Below, piece after piece: positions 1 to 8,472 of a stretch of DNA of 12,907 nucleotides (its first letter is position 1; every line of letters starts with the position of its first letter). The notes beneath the pieces were generated by a model, which had not been told where the DNA came from, did not search any database, and worked only from the letters and a program-made list of their open reading frames with translations. The stretch comes from Ruminococcaceae bacterium UBA3751 (GTDB taxonomy: Bacteria; Bacillota; Clostridia; Oscillospirales; Acutalibacteraceae), in NCBI GenBank assembly GCA_002371215.1, contig DFGL01000084.1:1-12907 (forward strand), written 5' to 3'. The translations under genes and the position numbers were made by a program.

Positions 1-2425
1 CATAATTAACTCCGTAGTTTGAATAATAGTAGAATTCTCCCGAGTCTTCATCATCCTGATAATAACCGCCCGTATTCTCGGTAAAAACTATTTCCTTGGC
101 GGGTACAAACTCAATGCTTTCAACGGGGTTTTCAAGAACGGTATATTCAAGCTGATATTCACAGCCCATATACCTAACGGTAACATAATTAGTACCTAAC
201 TTCCAATGGTTTTTCCATTGATTAGCTTCAACATTTACCTCATTTTCTTCAATGGTTTTTGTTTTATCAGAATCGTTGATGAATAATGAATCTTCAAGCT
301 CATCGGAATATTCAAGCGTATAAGTTTCGGTTGTATTATCCTTTAAATGAAGAACAAGCTTGTCGCCTGTAGAAGTTGAGGTATAGTTATAATCATAGTA
401 TTCCTCGCCCATATCGTCAGTTTCAAAGCGTCCGTCGGTATTCTCATAAACCGTTCTGGGACTTGCGGGAATATATTCAATAGATTCAATGTTGTTCTCT
501 TTAACCGTTACGGGAACATTGTAGGTTTTGCCGGCATACTTAACAGTAAAATAATTGTCTTTGCCGACAGCCCAATGATTGGTATACTGCTCATCATCGT
601 AACTTATATTATTTCTGTCAATATAATCGCTGCTGTCATCATCGTTAATATAGCAGGATTCGTCAAGTTCCTCTGAATAGCCGTACGTATAGGTTACGGA
701 TGTTCCGTTCTTATTAACAATAAGCTTATCGCCGTAATTACGGATACTGTAATAGTAACGGTAATAACTACCGATTACGTTATCGTCGTCATCATATTCA
801 TTCTCATACTCACCGTCGGAAGTCTCTTCAACTAACTCGTACGGATTATTGGGGATAAACTGAATACTCTCAACGGGGTTAGCCTTAATTGTAACGGGAA
901 CGGTGAACTCTCTACCGAAAATTCTTCCCGTAAATGAGTACTCTCCGCCTGCTACCCAATGCTGCTCCCACTGATTATGAGTTGTTCTGATTTCGTTAAA
1001 CTCGAAGTAATCGTTTTCATCAGCGTCATTATAATATGAATAACCGTTTATATTCTCTTTGTAACTGTAAGTATAAACAGCATCGGGAGTGCCGTCGCTA
1101 TAGCTTACATATATTTTATTTCCGATTTCATTGAGTTCGGGAAGATCAAAACGGTAATATGACCCTATATATTCGTCGTTTTCATCGTAATCTTCGTCAT
1201 AATACCCATCTGAAATCGCCTCAGTTAAAACATAAGGTTTTACGGGAACAAAGCGCACGGAGGAAACGTCATTTTCAATAATACTAACGGGTACGTTACA
1301 GCGTACGCCCATATATTCAACCGTAAAGCTGTTATCATTTCCGAGCGACCAGTGTTTATTATACTGATTACCGTAATAATTAAGGTGTGAATGAATTATA
1401 TCTGTACTGTCGTTTGAATTTACAAAATAGTAATCGTCTTCGCTTTCAACATAAGAATAAACGTATTCATCAGCCTTGTCAGTGTCTTTATAATGCACGA
1501 TAAGCTTGTTGCCGACTTCATAAATGCCGTTATATTCGTAGTAAAAATAAGAACCTGTTATATTATCTTCATCATCGTAAATATCCTGATTGTAACCGTC
1601 AACGCCCTCTTTTAAAACGTAAGGCTTTGCAGGGATAAATTCAATGCTGTTAACCCTGTTTTCAACTATTGTAACGGGGACGTTGCAGGAAACGCCCATA
1701 TAACTTACGGTAAAGTAGTTAGTACCTAATTTCCACTCGTTGCCAACTCCCTGATGACTGCTTGTTGATACACTGCTTCCGGATAACGTATCACTGCTGT
1801 CATTATCATTAATAAAGCAGTATCTCTCCTCATTCTCACAAAAACCGTAAGTAAAAGTCTGTGCGTCTTTATCCGAATAATAAACAGTCAGCTTGTTGCC
1901 CGAACCGTAAATGCTCGGTAAATTATAAACACTGTACTTATTCCCGTTCTCATCTTCATCAGTGTATGAATCAACGCCCTCGGTAAGAGTATATGCGTTT
2001 GCGGGGGTAAACGAAATAAGGGTAACGGTTGATTTTACAATGCTGAATTTATACGAGGCTTTATCAAGTTCAAAGCTGCTGCATTTTATAATGTACCTTG
2101 TTCCGGCTTCCAGCGCAAAAGCAATTTTGAAGTTAGAGCCTTCGCCTCCGTCGTCATTTTTGTAAAGATAGTCATCTTCACCATCAACATACAGATAGCC
2201 GTAAGGGTCGCCGTCGTTTTCAAAAGACTCAATGATATAAGTGCCTGATTCCTCAGGAGTAAAGTAATACGAAATAACGTCACCTTGTTTTAAGCTGACG
2301 CTGTATTCCGTATTAAGCTCGGCAGTACTTATTTGTGCGTCCTCAGCGAAAGCGTTAAAGCTTACGCAGAACACAGAAGATACTGCCATAACAAGAGCAA
2401 TAAACAATGCTGTTATTTTTTTCAT
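1..2425 (-). CDS. Large secreted repeat protein, N-terminal part (truncated by window edge)
   Basis: An open frame of 808 codons reads from an ATG at 2425 leftwards to base 1 without a stop, so the C-terminus is outside the window. AAGGAG lies 9 nt before the ATG. Residues 1-27 are a type I signal peptide (MKK, a hydrophobic core, NAFA before ED). Residues about 33-130 form an Asp/Gly/Tyr-rich beta-strand segment resembling a PPC-type beta-sandwich. After that come five complete repeats and the start of a sixth. Each has a SIEFIPAKPY-like opening, a DGYYDED-like acidic and Tyr-rich stretch, a GNKL.V.Y strand, FINDNDSSD-like, HW.LG.N.FTV.YMG and VPVTI.EN. Repeat openings fall near 2017, 1645, 1258, 865, 481 and 115, giving periods of 124, 129, 131, 128 and 122 residues. 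I infer an extracellular Ig-like stalk or adhesin. No catalytic domain or cell-wall anchor is visible in the part seen. The function is unknown; secretion and repeats are clear. Confidence 0.88.
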   Translation of the reverse strand, partial: MKKITALFIALVMAVSSVFCVSFNAFAEDAQISTAELNTEYSVSLKQGDVISYYFTPEESGTYIIESFENDGDPYGYLYVDGEDDYLYKNDDGGEGSNFKIAFALEAGTRYIIKCSSFELDKASYKFSIVKSTVTLISFTPANAYTLTEGVDSYTDEDENGNKYSVYNLPSIYGSGNKLTVYYSDKDAQTFTYGFCENEERYCFINDNDSSDTLSGSSVSTSSHQGVGNEWKLGTNYFTVSYMGVSCNVPVTIVENRVNSIEFIPAKPYVLKEGVDGYNQDIYDDEDNITGSYFYYEYNGIYEVGNKLIVHYKDTDKADEYVYSYVESEDDYYFVNSNDSTDIIHSHLNYYGNQYNKHWSLGNDNSFTVEYMGVRCNVPVSIIENDVSSVRFVPVKPYVLTEAISDGYYDEDYDENDEYIGSYYRFDLPELNEIGNKIYVSYSDGTPDAVYTYSYKENINGYSYYNDADENDYFEFNEIRTTHNQWEQHWVAGGEYSFTGRIFGREFTVPVTIKANPVESIQFIPNNPYELVEETSDGEYENEYDDDDNVIGSYYRYYYSIRNYGDKLIVNKNGTSVTYTYGYSEELDESCYINDDDSSDYIDRNNISYDDEQYTNHWAVGKDNYFTVKYAGKTYNVPVTVKENNIESIEYIPASPRTVYENTDGRFETDDMGEEYYDYNYTSTSTGDKLVLHLKDNTTETYTLEYSDELEDSLFINDSDKTKTIEENEVNVEANQWKNHWKLGTNYVTVRYMGCEYQLEYTVLENPVESIEFVPAKEIVFTENTGGYYQDDEDSGEFYYYSNYGVNY
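115..2017 (-). repeat. Protein-level tandem repeats, about 122-131 residues each
   Basis: Five full units are bounded by the Ile/Val codon of the SIEF-like motif at 2017, 1645, 1258, 865, 481 and 115. The best-conserved segment is the end of each unit, with motifs such as HWKLGTNY, FTVEYMG and NVPVTIVEN, which resembles the last strands of a bacterial Ig-like fold. The middle of each unit varies in length and is rich in Asp, Glu and Tyr. The DNA of the units has diverged well beyond simple duplication, so this is an old, maintained repeat array, not a recent slippage product. Confidence 0.85.
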
Positions 2426-2455
2426 AAATATCTTCTCCTTTATTAGTATAATTAT

Positions 2456-2484
2456 ATAATAAATTATTTTATCGTCTTTTGCAA
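2456..2484 (-). promoter_or_regulatory. Promoter of the large repeat-protein gene
   Basis: On the minus strand a -35 box TTGCAA (2484-2479) is followed by exactly 17 nt and a -10 box TATTAT (2461-2456). The predicted transcript start is near 2449, giving a leader of about 24 nt with AAGGAG close to the start codon. A second TATAAT overlaps just downstream but at poor spacing (22 nt). The match to sigma-A consensus is good; activity is inferred. Confidence 0.6.
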
Positions 2485-2528
2485 TCTGTAATAATAAATA
2501 ATTATTTACATTTTTATTACAATTTTCA

Positions 2529-2557
2529 TTGAATAATGCGCTTAACTGTGATAAAAT
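2529..2557 (+). promoter_or_regulatory. Possible promoter of ppa
   Basis: An extended -10 element TGTGATAAA (2547-2555) lies about 28 bp before the ppa start. TTGAAT (2529-2534) is the nearest -35-like hexamer, at a short 15-bp spacing, so recognition would rest mainly on the TG extension. The leader would be about 20 nt and carry AAGGAGG. The support is weak. Confidence 0.35.
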
Positions 2558-2582
2558 CATAAAAAAACAAGGAGGAAACGAT

Positions 2583-3116
2583 ATGAACATATGGCATGAT
2601 ATATCACCGAAAAGGATTAAAAAGGATAAGTTTTACGCTGTAATTGAAATTTCAAAAGGCGGAAAGAATAAGTACGAGCTTGATAAGGAAACGGGTATGC
2701 TCAAGCTTGACAGAGTTCTTTTTACCTCCACCCACTACCCAGCTAACTACGGTTTTATCCCGCGTACGTACGCCGACGACAAGGACCCGCTTGACGTTCT
2801 CGTTCTCTGCAGCGAGATTATAAGACCGATGACGATAGTTGAATGCGTACCCATCGGAGTTCTTATTATGGAGGACGGAGGCGCAAAGGACGAAAAGATT
2901 ATCGCCGTTCCCGTTAACGACCCGAACTACAGCTTTTACAGCGATATTGACCAGCTCCCGCCGCACCGCTTTGAAGAGATTAAGCATTTCTTTGAGGTTT
3001 ACAAGAGCCTTGAGCACGATAAGAACACGAGCGTAACCGAGGTTAAGCCGAGAGCGGTTGCAGAGGAAATTATTCAGAATTGTATTGACAGCTATATTAC
3101 GAATTTTCAGATGTAG
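2583..3116 (+). CDS. ppa: Inorganic pyrophosphatase, family I
   Basis: This cytoplasmic enzyme hydrolyses pyrophosphate to two phosphates, pulling biosynthetic reactions forward. The protein has 177 residues, the normal length for bacterial soluble family I enzymes. Active-site residues are in order: Glu22, Lys30, Glu32, Arg44, NYGFIP with Tyr57, the metal-binding DKDPLD segment with Asp66, Asp68 and Asp71, Asp98, Asp103, Lys105, and the Tyr140-Lys141 pair. The start is set at the ATG at 2583 because AAGGAGG (2569-2575) ends 7 nt upstream and the protein begins like family members. An in-frame TTG at 2529 would add 18 unrelated residues and lies upstream of the ribosome binding site and in the likely promoter, so it is rejected. 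The gene stands alone, divergent from the repeat-protein gene, and its transcript probably ends at the hairpin at 3261-3287 after running through repeat copy A. Confidence 0.97.
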   Translation: MNIWHDISPKRIKKDKFYAVIEISKGGKNKYELDKETGMLKLDRVLFTSTHYPANYGFIPRTYADDKDPLDVLVLCSEIIRPMTIVECVPIGVLIMEDGGAKDEKIIAVPVNDPNYSFYSDIDQLPPHRFEEIKHFFEVYKSLEHDKNTSVTEVKPRAVAEEIIQNCIDSYITNFQM

Positions 3117-3123
3117 TTTAAAC

Positions 3124-3260
3124 AGAATTCGGAATTCGGAGTTCGGAATTAGTGGGCGGGACACCCGCACCCGATTATAACGGGGCGCCGAGTCGTCGCC
3201 CCCTACGAACAATAATTCTTAACCCTAAATCCTTAATTCTTCATTCTTAATTCTTCATTA
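3124..3260 (+). repeat. Intergenic structured repeat, copy A
   Basis: This element fills the space between ppa and its terminator. From left to right it has heptamers GAATTCG, GAATTCG, GAGTTCG and GAATTAG; a small hairpin GCGGG-ACA-CCCGC (3156-3168); CCGATTATAAC; a strong hairpin with arms GGGGCG (3182-3187) and CGCCCC (3197-3202) and an inner CGA/TCG pair of arms; CCTACG; then a right-hand array of heptamers such as ATCCTTA, ATTCTTC and ATTCTTA up to about 3260. Copies B and C have the same plan and orientation. It has no coding potential; an open frame crossing it on the minus strand is a shadow. Confidence 0.8.
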
Positions 3261-3287
3261 AAAAAAGGCAGGTCAACCTGCCTTTTT
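3261..3287. terminator. Bidirectional intrinsic terminator between ppa and ftsH
   Basis: GGCAGG (3267-3272), the loop TCAA and CCTGCC (3277-3282) form a perfect 6-bp G+C stem, extended by A-T pairs. A-rich sequence lies to the left and TTTTT to the right, so both strands show a hairpin followed by a T-run. It ends the ppa transcript on the plus strand and the rnj-to-ftsH transcript on the minus strand, whose last stop codon is at 3293. Confidence 0.9.
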
Positions 3288-3292
3288 ATTAT

Positions 3293-5308
3293 TTATTCAG
3301 TTGTCGGTGTTTCGTCAGAGGTTTCATCTTCGGTTTCTGCGGTTTCCACAGCGGTTTCAATAACCGTTGAGCTTTCGGCGTCAGCGTTTTCGCTGATAAC
3401 TTCAGGAGCCTCGGAAGCTTCGGAGGTTTCCTCCTCTTTCGGCTCTTCTATATAGCCGTTTTCCATAAGAGAAGCGAATTCCTCGCCCGAAAGTTTTTCC
3501 TTTTCAAGCAGAGTATTAGCAACGAGCTCAAGCTTATCAATATGCTCTCTCAGAATCTTTTCCGTTGCCGCATACGCTTCGCGCATTAAGCGTTCAACCT
3601 CTTTATCGATACGCATTCCCGTATCGTCCGAGTAGTTATTAACCTGACCGTAATCCTTACCGAGGAATACCTGGTTATTGCCCTCGTCGTAAACAACGGG
3701 ACCGAGAGCCTCCGTCATACCGTACTTTTTAACCATACCGCGGCAGATTTCGCTCGCGCGCTGAAGGTCGTTTGAAGCGCCCGTTGATATATCGCCGAGC
3801 GCAACAGCCTCAGCAACGCGTCCGCCGAAGAGGGAGAGAAGCTCGTTGAGCATATCCTGCTTGGATTCAAAGCTCTCCTCGTCGGGTGTAAACCACGTAT
3901 AGCCGCCTGCACCGAGACCTCTCGGAATAATTGAGATTTCCTTAACCCTGTAGTAATCCTTGATAAAGTACGAGGTAACTGCGTGGCCCGCTTCGTGGAA
4001 GGCGGTAAGGCGCTTTGCCTTATCGGTATACTTATGGGATTTCTTTTCAGTACCCATTTCTACCCTTGAAGCAGCGTCAACGATATCCTGTGCGGTTACA
4101 GCCTTGCGCTTATTTCTTACGGCGATAATAGCCGCCTCGTTCATAAGGTTTTCAAGGTCTGCGCCCGTAAAGCCGATTGTGTTTTTAGCAACCTCGTTAA
4201 GGTCAACGTCGGGAGCGAGGGGCTTGCCTCTTGAATGAATTTTAAGAATGTCCTCCCTGCCCTGAAGGTCGGGGCGGTTAACCGTAATCTGACGGTCAAA
4301 TCTTCCCGGTCTTAAGAGCGCCGGGTCAAGAACGTCGGGACGGTTTGTAGCCGCAATAACTATAACGCCCGTATTCGTTCCGAAGCCATCCATTTCTACA
4401 AGAAGCTGGTTAAGAGTCTGCTCGCGCTCGTCGTTGGTATTGCCGAGTCCCGTGCCTCTGTGCCTGCCGACAGCGTCAATCTCATCAATAAATACTATCG
4501 CGGGAGCCTGCTTTTTAGCCTGTTCAAAGAGGTCTCTTACTCTTGAAGCGCCGACTCCGACGTACATCTCAACAAAGTCAGAGCCCGAAATCGAGAGGAA
4601 CGGAGCGTCCGCTTCGCCCGCTACAGCCCTTGCGAGAAGGGTTTTACCCGTACCCGGAGGGCCTACAAGAAGAACGCCCTTGGGAATTCTTGCGCCGAGC
4701 TCGGTATACTTCTCGGGCTGTTTCAAAAAGTCTACAAGCTCTGTAAGCTCATCCTTTTCCTCATCGCAGCCCGCGACGTCGTCAAAGGTCTTCTTTTCCT
4801 CATCCTTGCCCGACTTGGTTTTAATCTTGCCGAAGCCGAGCGCCCTGTTGTTTTCGCTTCCGATGGTATTACCCATCTTGCGAATCATCCATAAGCTGAA
4901 GAAGCCTATTATCACGACGAGAAGTATCGTAGGCATCAGACTCATCAGCACTGAGCCGCCCGAGCCTTTTTTGTAGTTATAAACAATCTGCTTATCGGGG
5001 TTAGCGGCGTTATACTTATTAACGCTTTCGCTTATATCGTCAATAAAATAGGTAACGCTCGGTACGGAATAAGTGTGGAGCGGAGTTTTATCGTCATCCT
5101 TAAACAGCTTGTACTTTAACGCGCCGCTTGAAAGGTCAATTTCAAACTCGCTTACCTGATTGGTACGGAAAAGGTTTACAACCTGTGAATACTTAACCGT
5201 CGTAGTTTTATTCTGACCGGACATTAAAAGCACTCCGGCAATAAGAAGAATAGGAATAAGTATATAGATTATACTGCTTTTCCAGTTACCTGATAAATTT
5301 TTTCTCAT
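3293..5308 (-). CDS. ftsH: ATP-dependent zinc metalloprotease FtsH
   Basis: This membrane-anchored AAA+ protease removes damaged or unassembled membrane proteins and some regulators. In the 671 residues the order is: first membrane helix (about 11-30), extracytoplasmic domain (about 35-110), second membrane helix (about 119-142), AAA module with Walker A GPPGTGKT (216-223) and Walker B IVFIDEID (271-278), second region of homology with the arginines of RPGRFDR (333-339), and the M41 peptidase with zinc motif HEAGH (438-442) and third ligand Asp514. Length and motifs are normal. Residues after about 620 form a Glu/Thr/Ala-rich acidic tail of about 50 residues. The ATG overlaps the tilS stop by one base (TAATG), and GGAGG lies 10 nt upstream inside tilS, so translation is probably coupled. 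It is the last gene before the terminator at 3261-3287. Confidence 0.98.
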   Translation of the reverse strand: MRKNLSGNWKSSIIYILIPILLIAGVLLMSGQNKTTTVKYSQVVNLFRTNQVSEFEIDLSSGALKYKLFKDDDKTPLHTYSVPSVTYFIDDISESVNKYNAANPDKQIVYNYKKGSGGSVLMSLMPTILLVVIIGFFSLWMIRKMGNTIGSENNRALGFGKIKTKSGKDEEKKTFDDVAGCDEEKDELTELVDFLKQPEKYTELGARIPKGVLLVGPPGTGKTLLARAVAGEADAPFLSISGSDFVEMYVGVGASRVRDLFEQAKKQAPAIVFIDEIDAVGRHRGTGLGNTNDEREQTLNQLLVEMDGFGTNTGVIVIAATNRPDVLDPALLRPGRFDRQITVNRPDLQGREDILKIHSRGKPLAPDVDLNEVAKNTIGFTGADLENLMNEAAIIAVRNKRKAVTAQDIVDAASRVEMGTEKKSHKYTDKAKRLTAFHEAGHAVTSYFIKDYYRVKEISIIPRGLGAGGYTWFTPDEESFESKQDMLNELLSLFGGRVAEAVALGDISTGASNDLQRASEICRGMVKKYGMTEALGPVVYDEGNNQVFLGKDYGQVNNYSDDTGMRIDKEVERLMREAYAATEKILREHIDKLELVANTLLEKEKLSGEEFASLMENGYIEEPKEEETSEASEAPEVISENADAESSTVIETAVETAETEDETSDETPTTE

Positions 5309-6603
5309 TAATCATTGTCCTCCAAAGAGATTTTCATAAGCAAAACCCTTTCGGTTTTACTATCGGGCTCAACCCTTTCGGAAAGCGCCCGTTTGTATAC
5401 GCCGATAACGCCTTCATCATCGCAGATAACGGGGATTAAATCGCGCTCATCAGCGGGGATTTTAAGCTCGTTCATAAGCTTTTTAAGCGACTTTGTAACG
5501 CCTCTGCCCGAAAGCCTTATCTCATCGCCCTCAGCCCTTTGGCGCACGGTAATTTCACCGCTTATTTTATCACAGCAGCAGAAAAATGCAAATTCTTTTT
5601 TCAGCCGCTCTGAGTTTTCGTTAAAATAGTCAATATCAACCGTTTTCGTTTCAGCCTTGAAGTGAGGCTGAGTTTTTTTATTATCTTCTATACGCTTAAA
5701 GGTGAGGTACCCGCCGTCGGATACGGCAAAAAGACTTCCTTTAAGCTGTTCCCTTCCGTTTTTGAAAAGAAGCGAATACGCGGCGCTGAGACGGTTTTCA
5801 TCAAGCGTTGCTCCGTTTCTCTTTGCCTCTCGGTATATTACCCTTTTAGCAACGGCGGGATGCTCGTTTTTCAATTCGCTCACGCTTAACTCAGCGGAGT
5901 ATTTTGAGGCGCATTTTTCAATAAAGTCCTCATCCTCCGCGGCGCTTGCAATATATCTTGCAACGGCGCTCTCGAACGCGGGGTTAAGCCGTCTGAATTC
6001 AGGCATCAGAATATGGCGGATATAATTTCTCGTGTATTTTATATCGCCGTTTGTTTCATCGTTAACGAAGGGTACGCCGTATTCATTGCAAAGGCGTCTT
6101 ATCTCCTCTCCCGTAAGCTCAATAAACGGGCGGATTATATTCTCCCTTACGGGCGGAATTGAGCATATTCCTTTATTTGAAGTGCCTCTTGCAAGGCGGA
6201 AAAGCATAGTTTCCGCGTTATCCGAAAGATTGTGCGCAGTCGCTATTTTATCAGCGCAAAGCGTGTTGAAAAACTCATAGCGCTTTTTACGCGAATACTC
6301 CTCAACGCCTTCACCCGCCTTTTTAGCTTCAGCGGGGGCGTTAATTGAAATACCGTAAAACTCAATACCCTTCTCTTTGCAGTAATCCTTTACAAAGGCG
6401 GTATCGCTTACGGAAGCTTCGCCCCGAATACCGTGCTCAACGTTTGCGGCGATTACCTTAACACCGTATTTTTTTCTGTTTTCAAAAAGGTAAGAGAGAA
6501 GCAGCATTGAATCCGCTCCGCCCGAAACGCCTACGGCAACTGTATCGCCTTCGCTGAGCATACCGTATTTTTTAATAACTCTTTCAGCGGAATTAATCTC
6601 CAT
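5308..6603 (-). CDS. tilS: tRNA(Ile)-lysidine synthetase TilS
   Basis: It ligates lysine to cytidine 34 of the CAU-anticodon isoleucine tRNA, changing its reading from AUG to AUA and its charging from Met to Ile. The protein has 431 residues. It starts with the N-type ATP pyrophosphatase fold with PP-loop SGGADS (27-32), then HNLSDNAET (124-132), the conserved TRNYIRH (191-197), and a C-terminal TilS substrate-binding domain (about 350-425, with the GDEIRL and KKLMNELKIP segments). The ATG at 6603 is chosen because the protein then begins as the family does. A longer frame reaching to 6765 lies fully inside dnaB. The chosen start overlaps dnaB by 11 nt, with only a modest ribosome binding site (GGTGGAAG). 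In Bacillus subtilis hprT sits between tilS and ftsH; it is absent here. A run of three cysteines (342-344) is unusual but is not a known motif. Confidence 0.95.
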   Translation of the reverse strand: MEINSAERVIKKYGMLSEGDTVAVGVSGGADSMLLLSYLFENRKKYGVKVIAANVEHGIRGEASVSDTAFVKDYCKEKGIEFYGISINAPAEAKKAGEGVEEYSRKKRYEFFNTLCADKIATAHNLSDNAETMLFRLARGTSNKGICSIPPVRENIIRPFIELTGEEIRRLCNEYGVPFVNDETNGDIKYTRNYIRHILMPEFRRLNPAFESAVARYIASAAEDEDFIEKCASKYSAELSVSELKNEHPAVAKRVIYREAKRNGATLDENRLSAAYSLLFKNGREQLKGSLFAVSDGGYLTFKRIEDNKKTQPHFKAETKTVDIDYFNENSERLKKEFAFFCCCDKISGEITVRQRAEGDEIRLSGRGVTKSLKKLMNELKIPADERDLIPVICDDEGVIGVYKRALSERVEPDSKTERVLLMKISLEDND

Positions 6604-7975
6604 AGCTTCCACCGTAACCGTTCTCCCCGTCAAATTCAACCGCTCTGAAGCGCGTAAACTGGCTGTCAAAGACAAGCGGAACCGTTCCCGTTTCGCCGTG
6701 GCGGTTTTTGGCAATGATAAGCTCGGTTTTATTATTATCAATTTCCTCGCGCTCCGCGTCGTCAAGCTCGTTTTCGTAATACTTTTCTCTGTACAGGAAA
6801 AGCACGATATCAGCGTCCTGCTCGATTGAGCCCGATTCTCTTAAGTCGGAAAGCTGCGGACGGTGGGACTTGCCCCTGCCCTCAGTTCCTCTCGAAAGCT
6901 GGGCGCAGCAAACTACGGGGATATTGAGGTCCTTAGCCATAATTTTAAGCTGCTTGGTAATCTTAGTTACCTCCTGAACTCTGTTTTCAGTCCTTTCAGA
7001 CGACTGAATGAGCCCGAGATAGTCAATAATTACGCAGTCAACGTCTCTTTCCTGACGGACGAGGGACTTCATTTCAGGCACGGTAATGGACGAGCTGTCA
7101 ACAAAATACAGCTCAATATCCATAAGCATCTGAGCGGCAAGACCTATTCTCTCCCACTCGTCAGTGCTCATATCCCCCGTTCTGAATTTCTGGCTCTCAA
7201 CGCCCGACTGAGAAGCAAGAAGCCTTTCGGCAAGCTGCTCGTTAGTCATTTCCAGCGAGAAGAAAACGACCTTTTTCTTAGCCGATAAGGTAAGGTTATG
7301 AGCAAGGTTCAGCGCAAAGCTCGTTTTACCCATAGCGGGACGCGCGCCGATAAGGATTAAATCCGAACGGTTAAGCCCCGTAAGGTATTTATCAAGAAGC
7401 CCGAAGCCCGTCGGGAAGCCGAGATACTGCTCTCTGTTCTCGCCCGTAAGCTGTCTGAGCTTTTCGTATACCTTATTGGATATAATTGAGCTGAGCCTTT
7501 CCGCTCCGCTCTTTCTTGAGCCTGAGCGCATATCGTAGAGCTTCTGCTCCGTCGCCTCAAGAATAAGCTTGGCGTCAGCGCCGGGGGCGGAAGCGTTGTC
7601 AATAACGTCCTGAGAAAGAGTAATCAGCTCGCGCAGATAATACTGGTCCCTTACGATATTGACGTACTGGTCAATATTAGCCGTTGAGGGAACGCTCTGC
7701 GCAAGGCGGAGTATGTACTCCCTTACGCTCATCTGGCCCGAATAATCGCTTTTTTCAAGATTATCCGCAAGGGTTATAACGTCAATCCCCGTTCCTTCAA
7801 TCGCGTCAAGAGCGAGCATTGAAGCAAAAATCTGCTGATGCTCTGGCAAAAAGAAGCTCTTTTCATTGAGCTTTGCCGACGCGTTTGAAAGACAGGTGGA
7901 ATCTAAAATTATACTGCCGAGAACACTTTGTTCCGCCTCAAGATTGTACGGCATAAATGTATTATTTTCAGGCAT
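6593..7975 (-). CDS. dnaB: Replicative DNA helicase DnaB (DnaC in Bacillus naming)
   Basis: This hexameric helicase unwinds DNA at the replication fork and recruits primase. The 460-residue protein has the N-terminal helical domain (about 8-110, starting with the typical NLEAEQSVLGSIL-like segment), a linker, and the RecA-like motor domain from about 180. Walker A is GARPAMGKT (210-218), the catalytic glutamate is Glu242 in FSLEM, Walker B is CVIIDYLGLI (314-323), SDLRESGSIEQDAD (376-389) is the H4 motif, and KNRHGETG (423-430) carries the arginine finger. No intein interrupts it. AAGGAAG precedes the ATG. It lies 18 nt after rplI and overlaps tilS by 11 nt. The rplI-dnaB pairing is typical of Firmicutes. 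Confidence 0.98.
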   Translation of the reverse strand: MPENNTFMPYNLEAEQSVLGSIILDSTCLSNASAKLNEKSFFLPEHQQIFASMLALDAIEGTGIDVITLADNLEKSDYSGQMSVREYILRLAQSVPSTANIDQYVNIVRDQYYLRELITLSQDVIDNASAPGADAKLILEATEQKLYDMRSGSRKSGAERLSSIISNKVYEKLRQLTGENREQYLGFPTGFGLLDKYLTGLNRSDLILIGARPAMGKTSFALNLAHNLTLSAKKKVVFFSLEMTNEQLAERLLASQSGVESQKFRTGDMSTDEWERIGLAAQMLMDIELYFVDSSSITVPEMKSLVRQERDVDCVIIDYLGLIQSSERTENRVQEVTKITKQLKIMAKDLNIPVVCCAQLSRGTEGRGKSHRPQLSDLRESGSIEQDADIVLFLYREKYYENELDDAEREEIDNNKTELIIAKNRHGETGTVPLVFDSQFTRFRAVEFDGENGYGGSYGD

Positions 7976-7993
7976 AATTCTTCCTTTTCATCA

Positions 7994-8434
7994 TCACTCG
8001 GTTACGCTGACAAAAATCTTTGCCGTAACGCCTGTATAAATCTTAATTTCAGCCTCAACCGTTCCGAACGCCTTAATATCGTTCATAACGATTTTGCGCT
8101 TGTCAATTTCCTCGCCGAAATCCTTCTTTATTTTTTCGGCTACGTCCTTTGAGGTTACTGAGCCGAAAAGCTTTCCGTTAGCCCCTGCTTTTGCAGTCAG
8201 CTTAACGGTTTTGCCCTCAAGCCTTTCCTTAACGGCGTTTGCAGCCTTAAGTTCCTCTGCTTTATGGAATTTTTCAGCCTTTTCCCTGTTTTTGAATTCG
8301 TTCATTGCTTTTGCGTCAGCCTCAACGGCAAGTCCCTTCGGCAAAAGGAAGTTTCTTGCATAGCCGTCGCTCGCATTTACAAGCTCGCCCGCTTTACCGA
8401 GCGATTTAACGTCTGCTTTTAATATAACTTTCAT
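7994..8434 (-). CDS. rplI: 50S ribosomal protein L9
   Basis: This two-domain protein of the large ribosomal subunit binds 23S rRNA near the L1 stalk and helps maintain reading frame. The 146 residues match the usual length. The N-terminal rRNA-binding domain carries the signature G.....V....GYARNFLLP.G.A (13-36). The long connecting helix is about 40-75. The C-terminal domain includes GKLFGSVTSKDVA (87-99). The start is supported by AAGGAGGA before the ATG. It sits 38 nt after rnj and 18 nt before dnaB. In many Firmicutes gdpP (yybT) lies directly upstream of rplI; here rnj takes that place. Confidence 0.97.
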   Translation of the reverse strand: MKVILKADVKSLGKAGELVNASDGYARNFLLPKGLAVEADAKAMNEFKNREKAEKFHKAEELKAANAVKERLEGKTVKLTAKAGANGKLFGSVTSKDVAEKIKKDFGEEIDKRKIVMNDIKAFGTVEAEIKIYTGVTAKIFVSVTE

Positions 8435-8472
8435 TCTTCAGTCCTCCTTGTATTTCCGAATCGCCTGTGCGC

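Noticed and set aside
2364..2425. Lipoprotein signal in the large repeat protein (Cys20)
   Set aside because: The residues before the Cys (SVF) do not fit a lipobox, and a better signal peptidase I site (NAFA) follows.
2529..2582. TTG start giving an 18-residue extension of pyrophosphatase
   Set aside because: The ribosome binding site AAGGAGG lies downstream of it, just before the ATG at 2583, and the extra residues match nothing in the family.
2652..3212. 186-codon minus-strand open frame opposite ppa
   Set aside because: It lies antisense to a clear pyrophosphatase with all active-site residues and begins inside repeat copy A; the translated sequence has no family character.
6604..6765. 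N-terminal extension of TilS to 6765
   Set aside because: It lies wholly within the dnaB coding sequence in another frame, and the residues are Arg/Ser/Leu-rich shadow sequence absent from the family.
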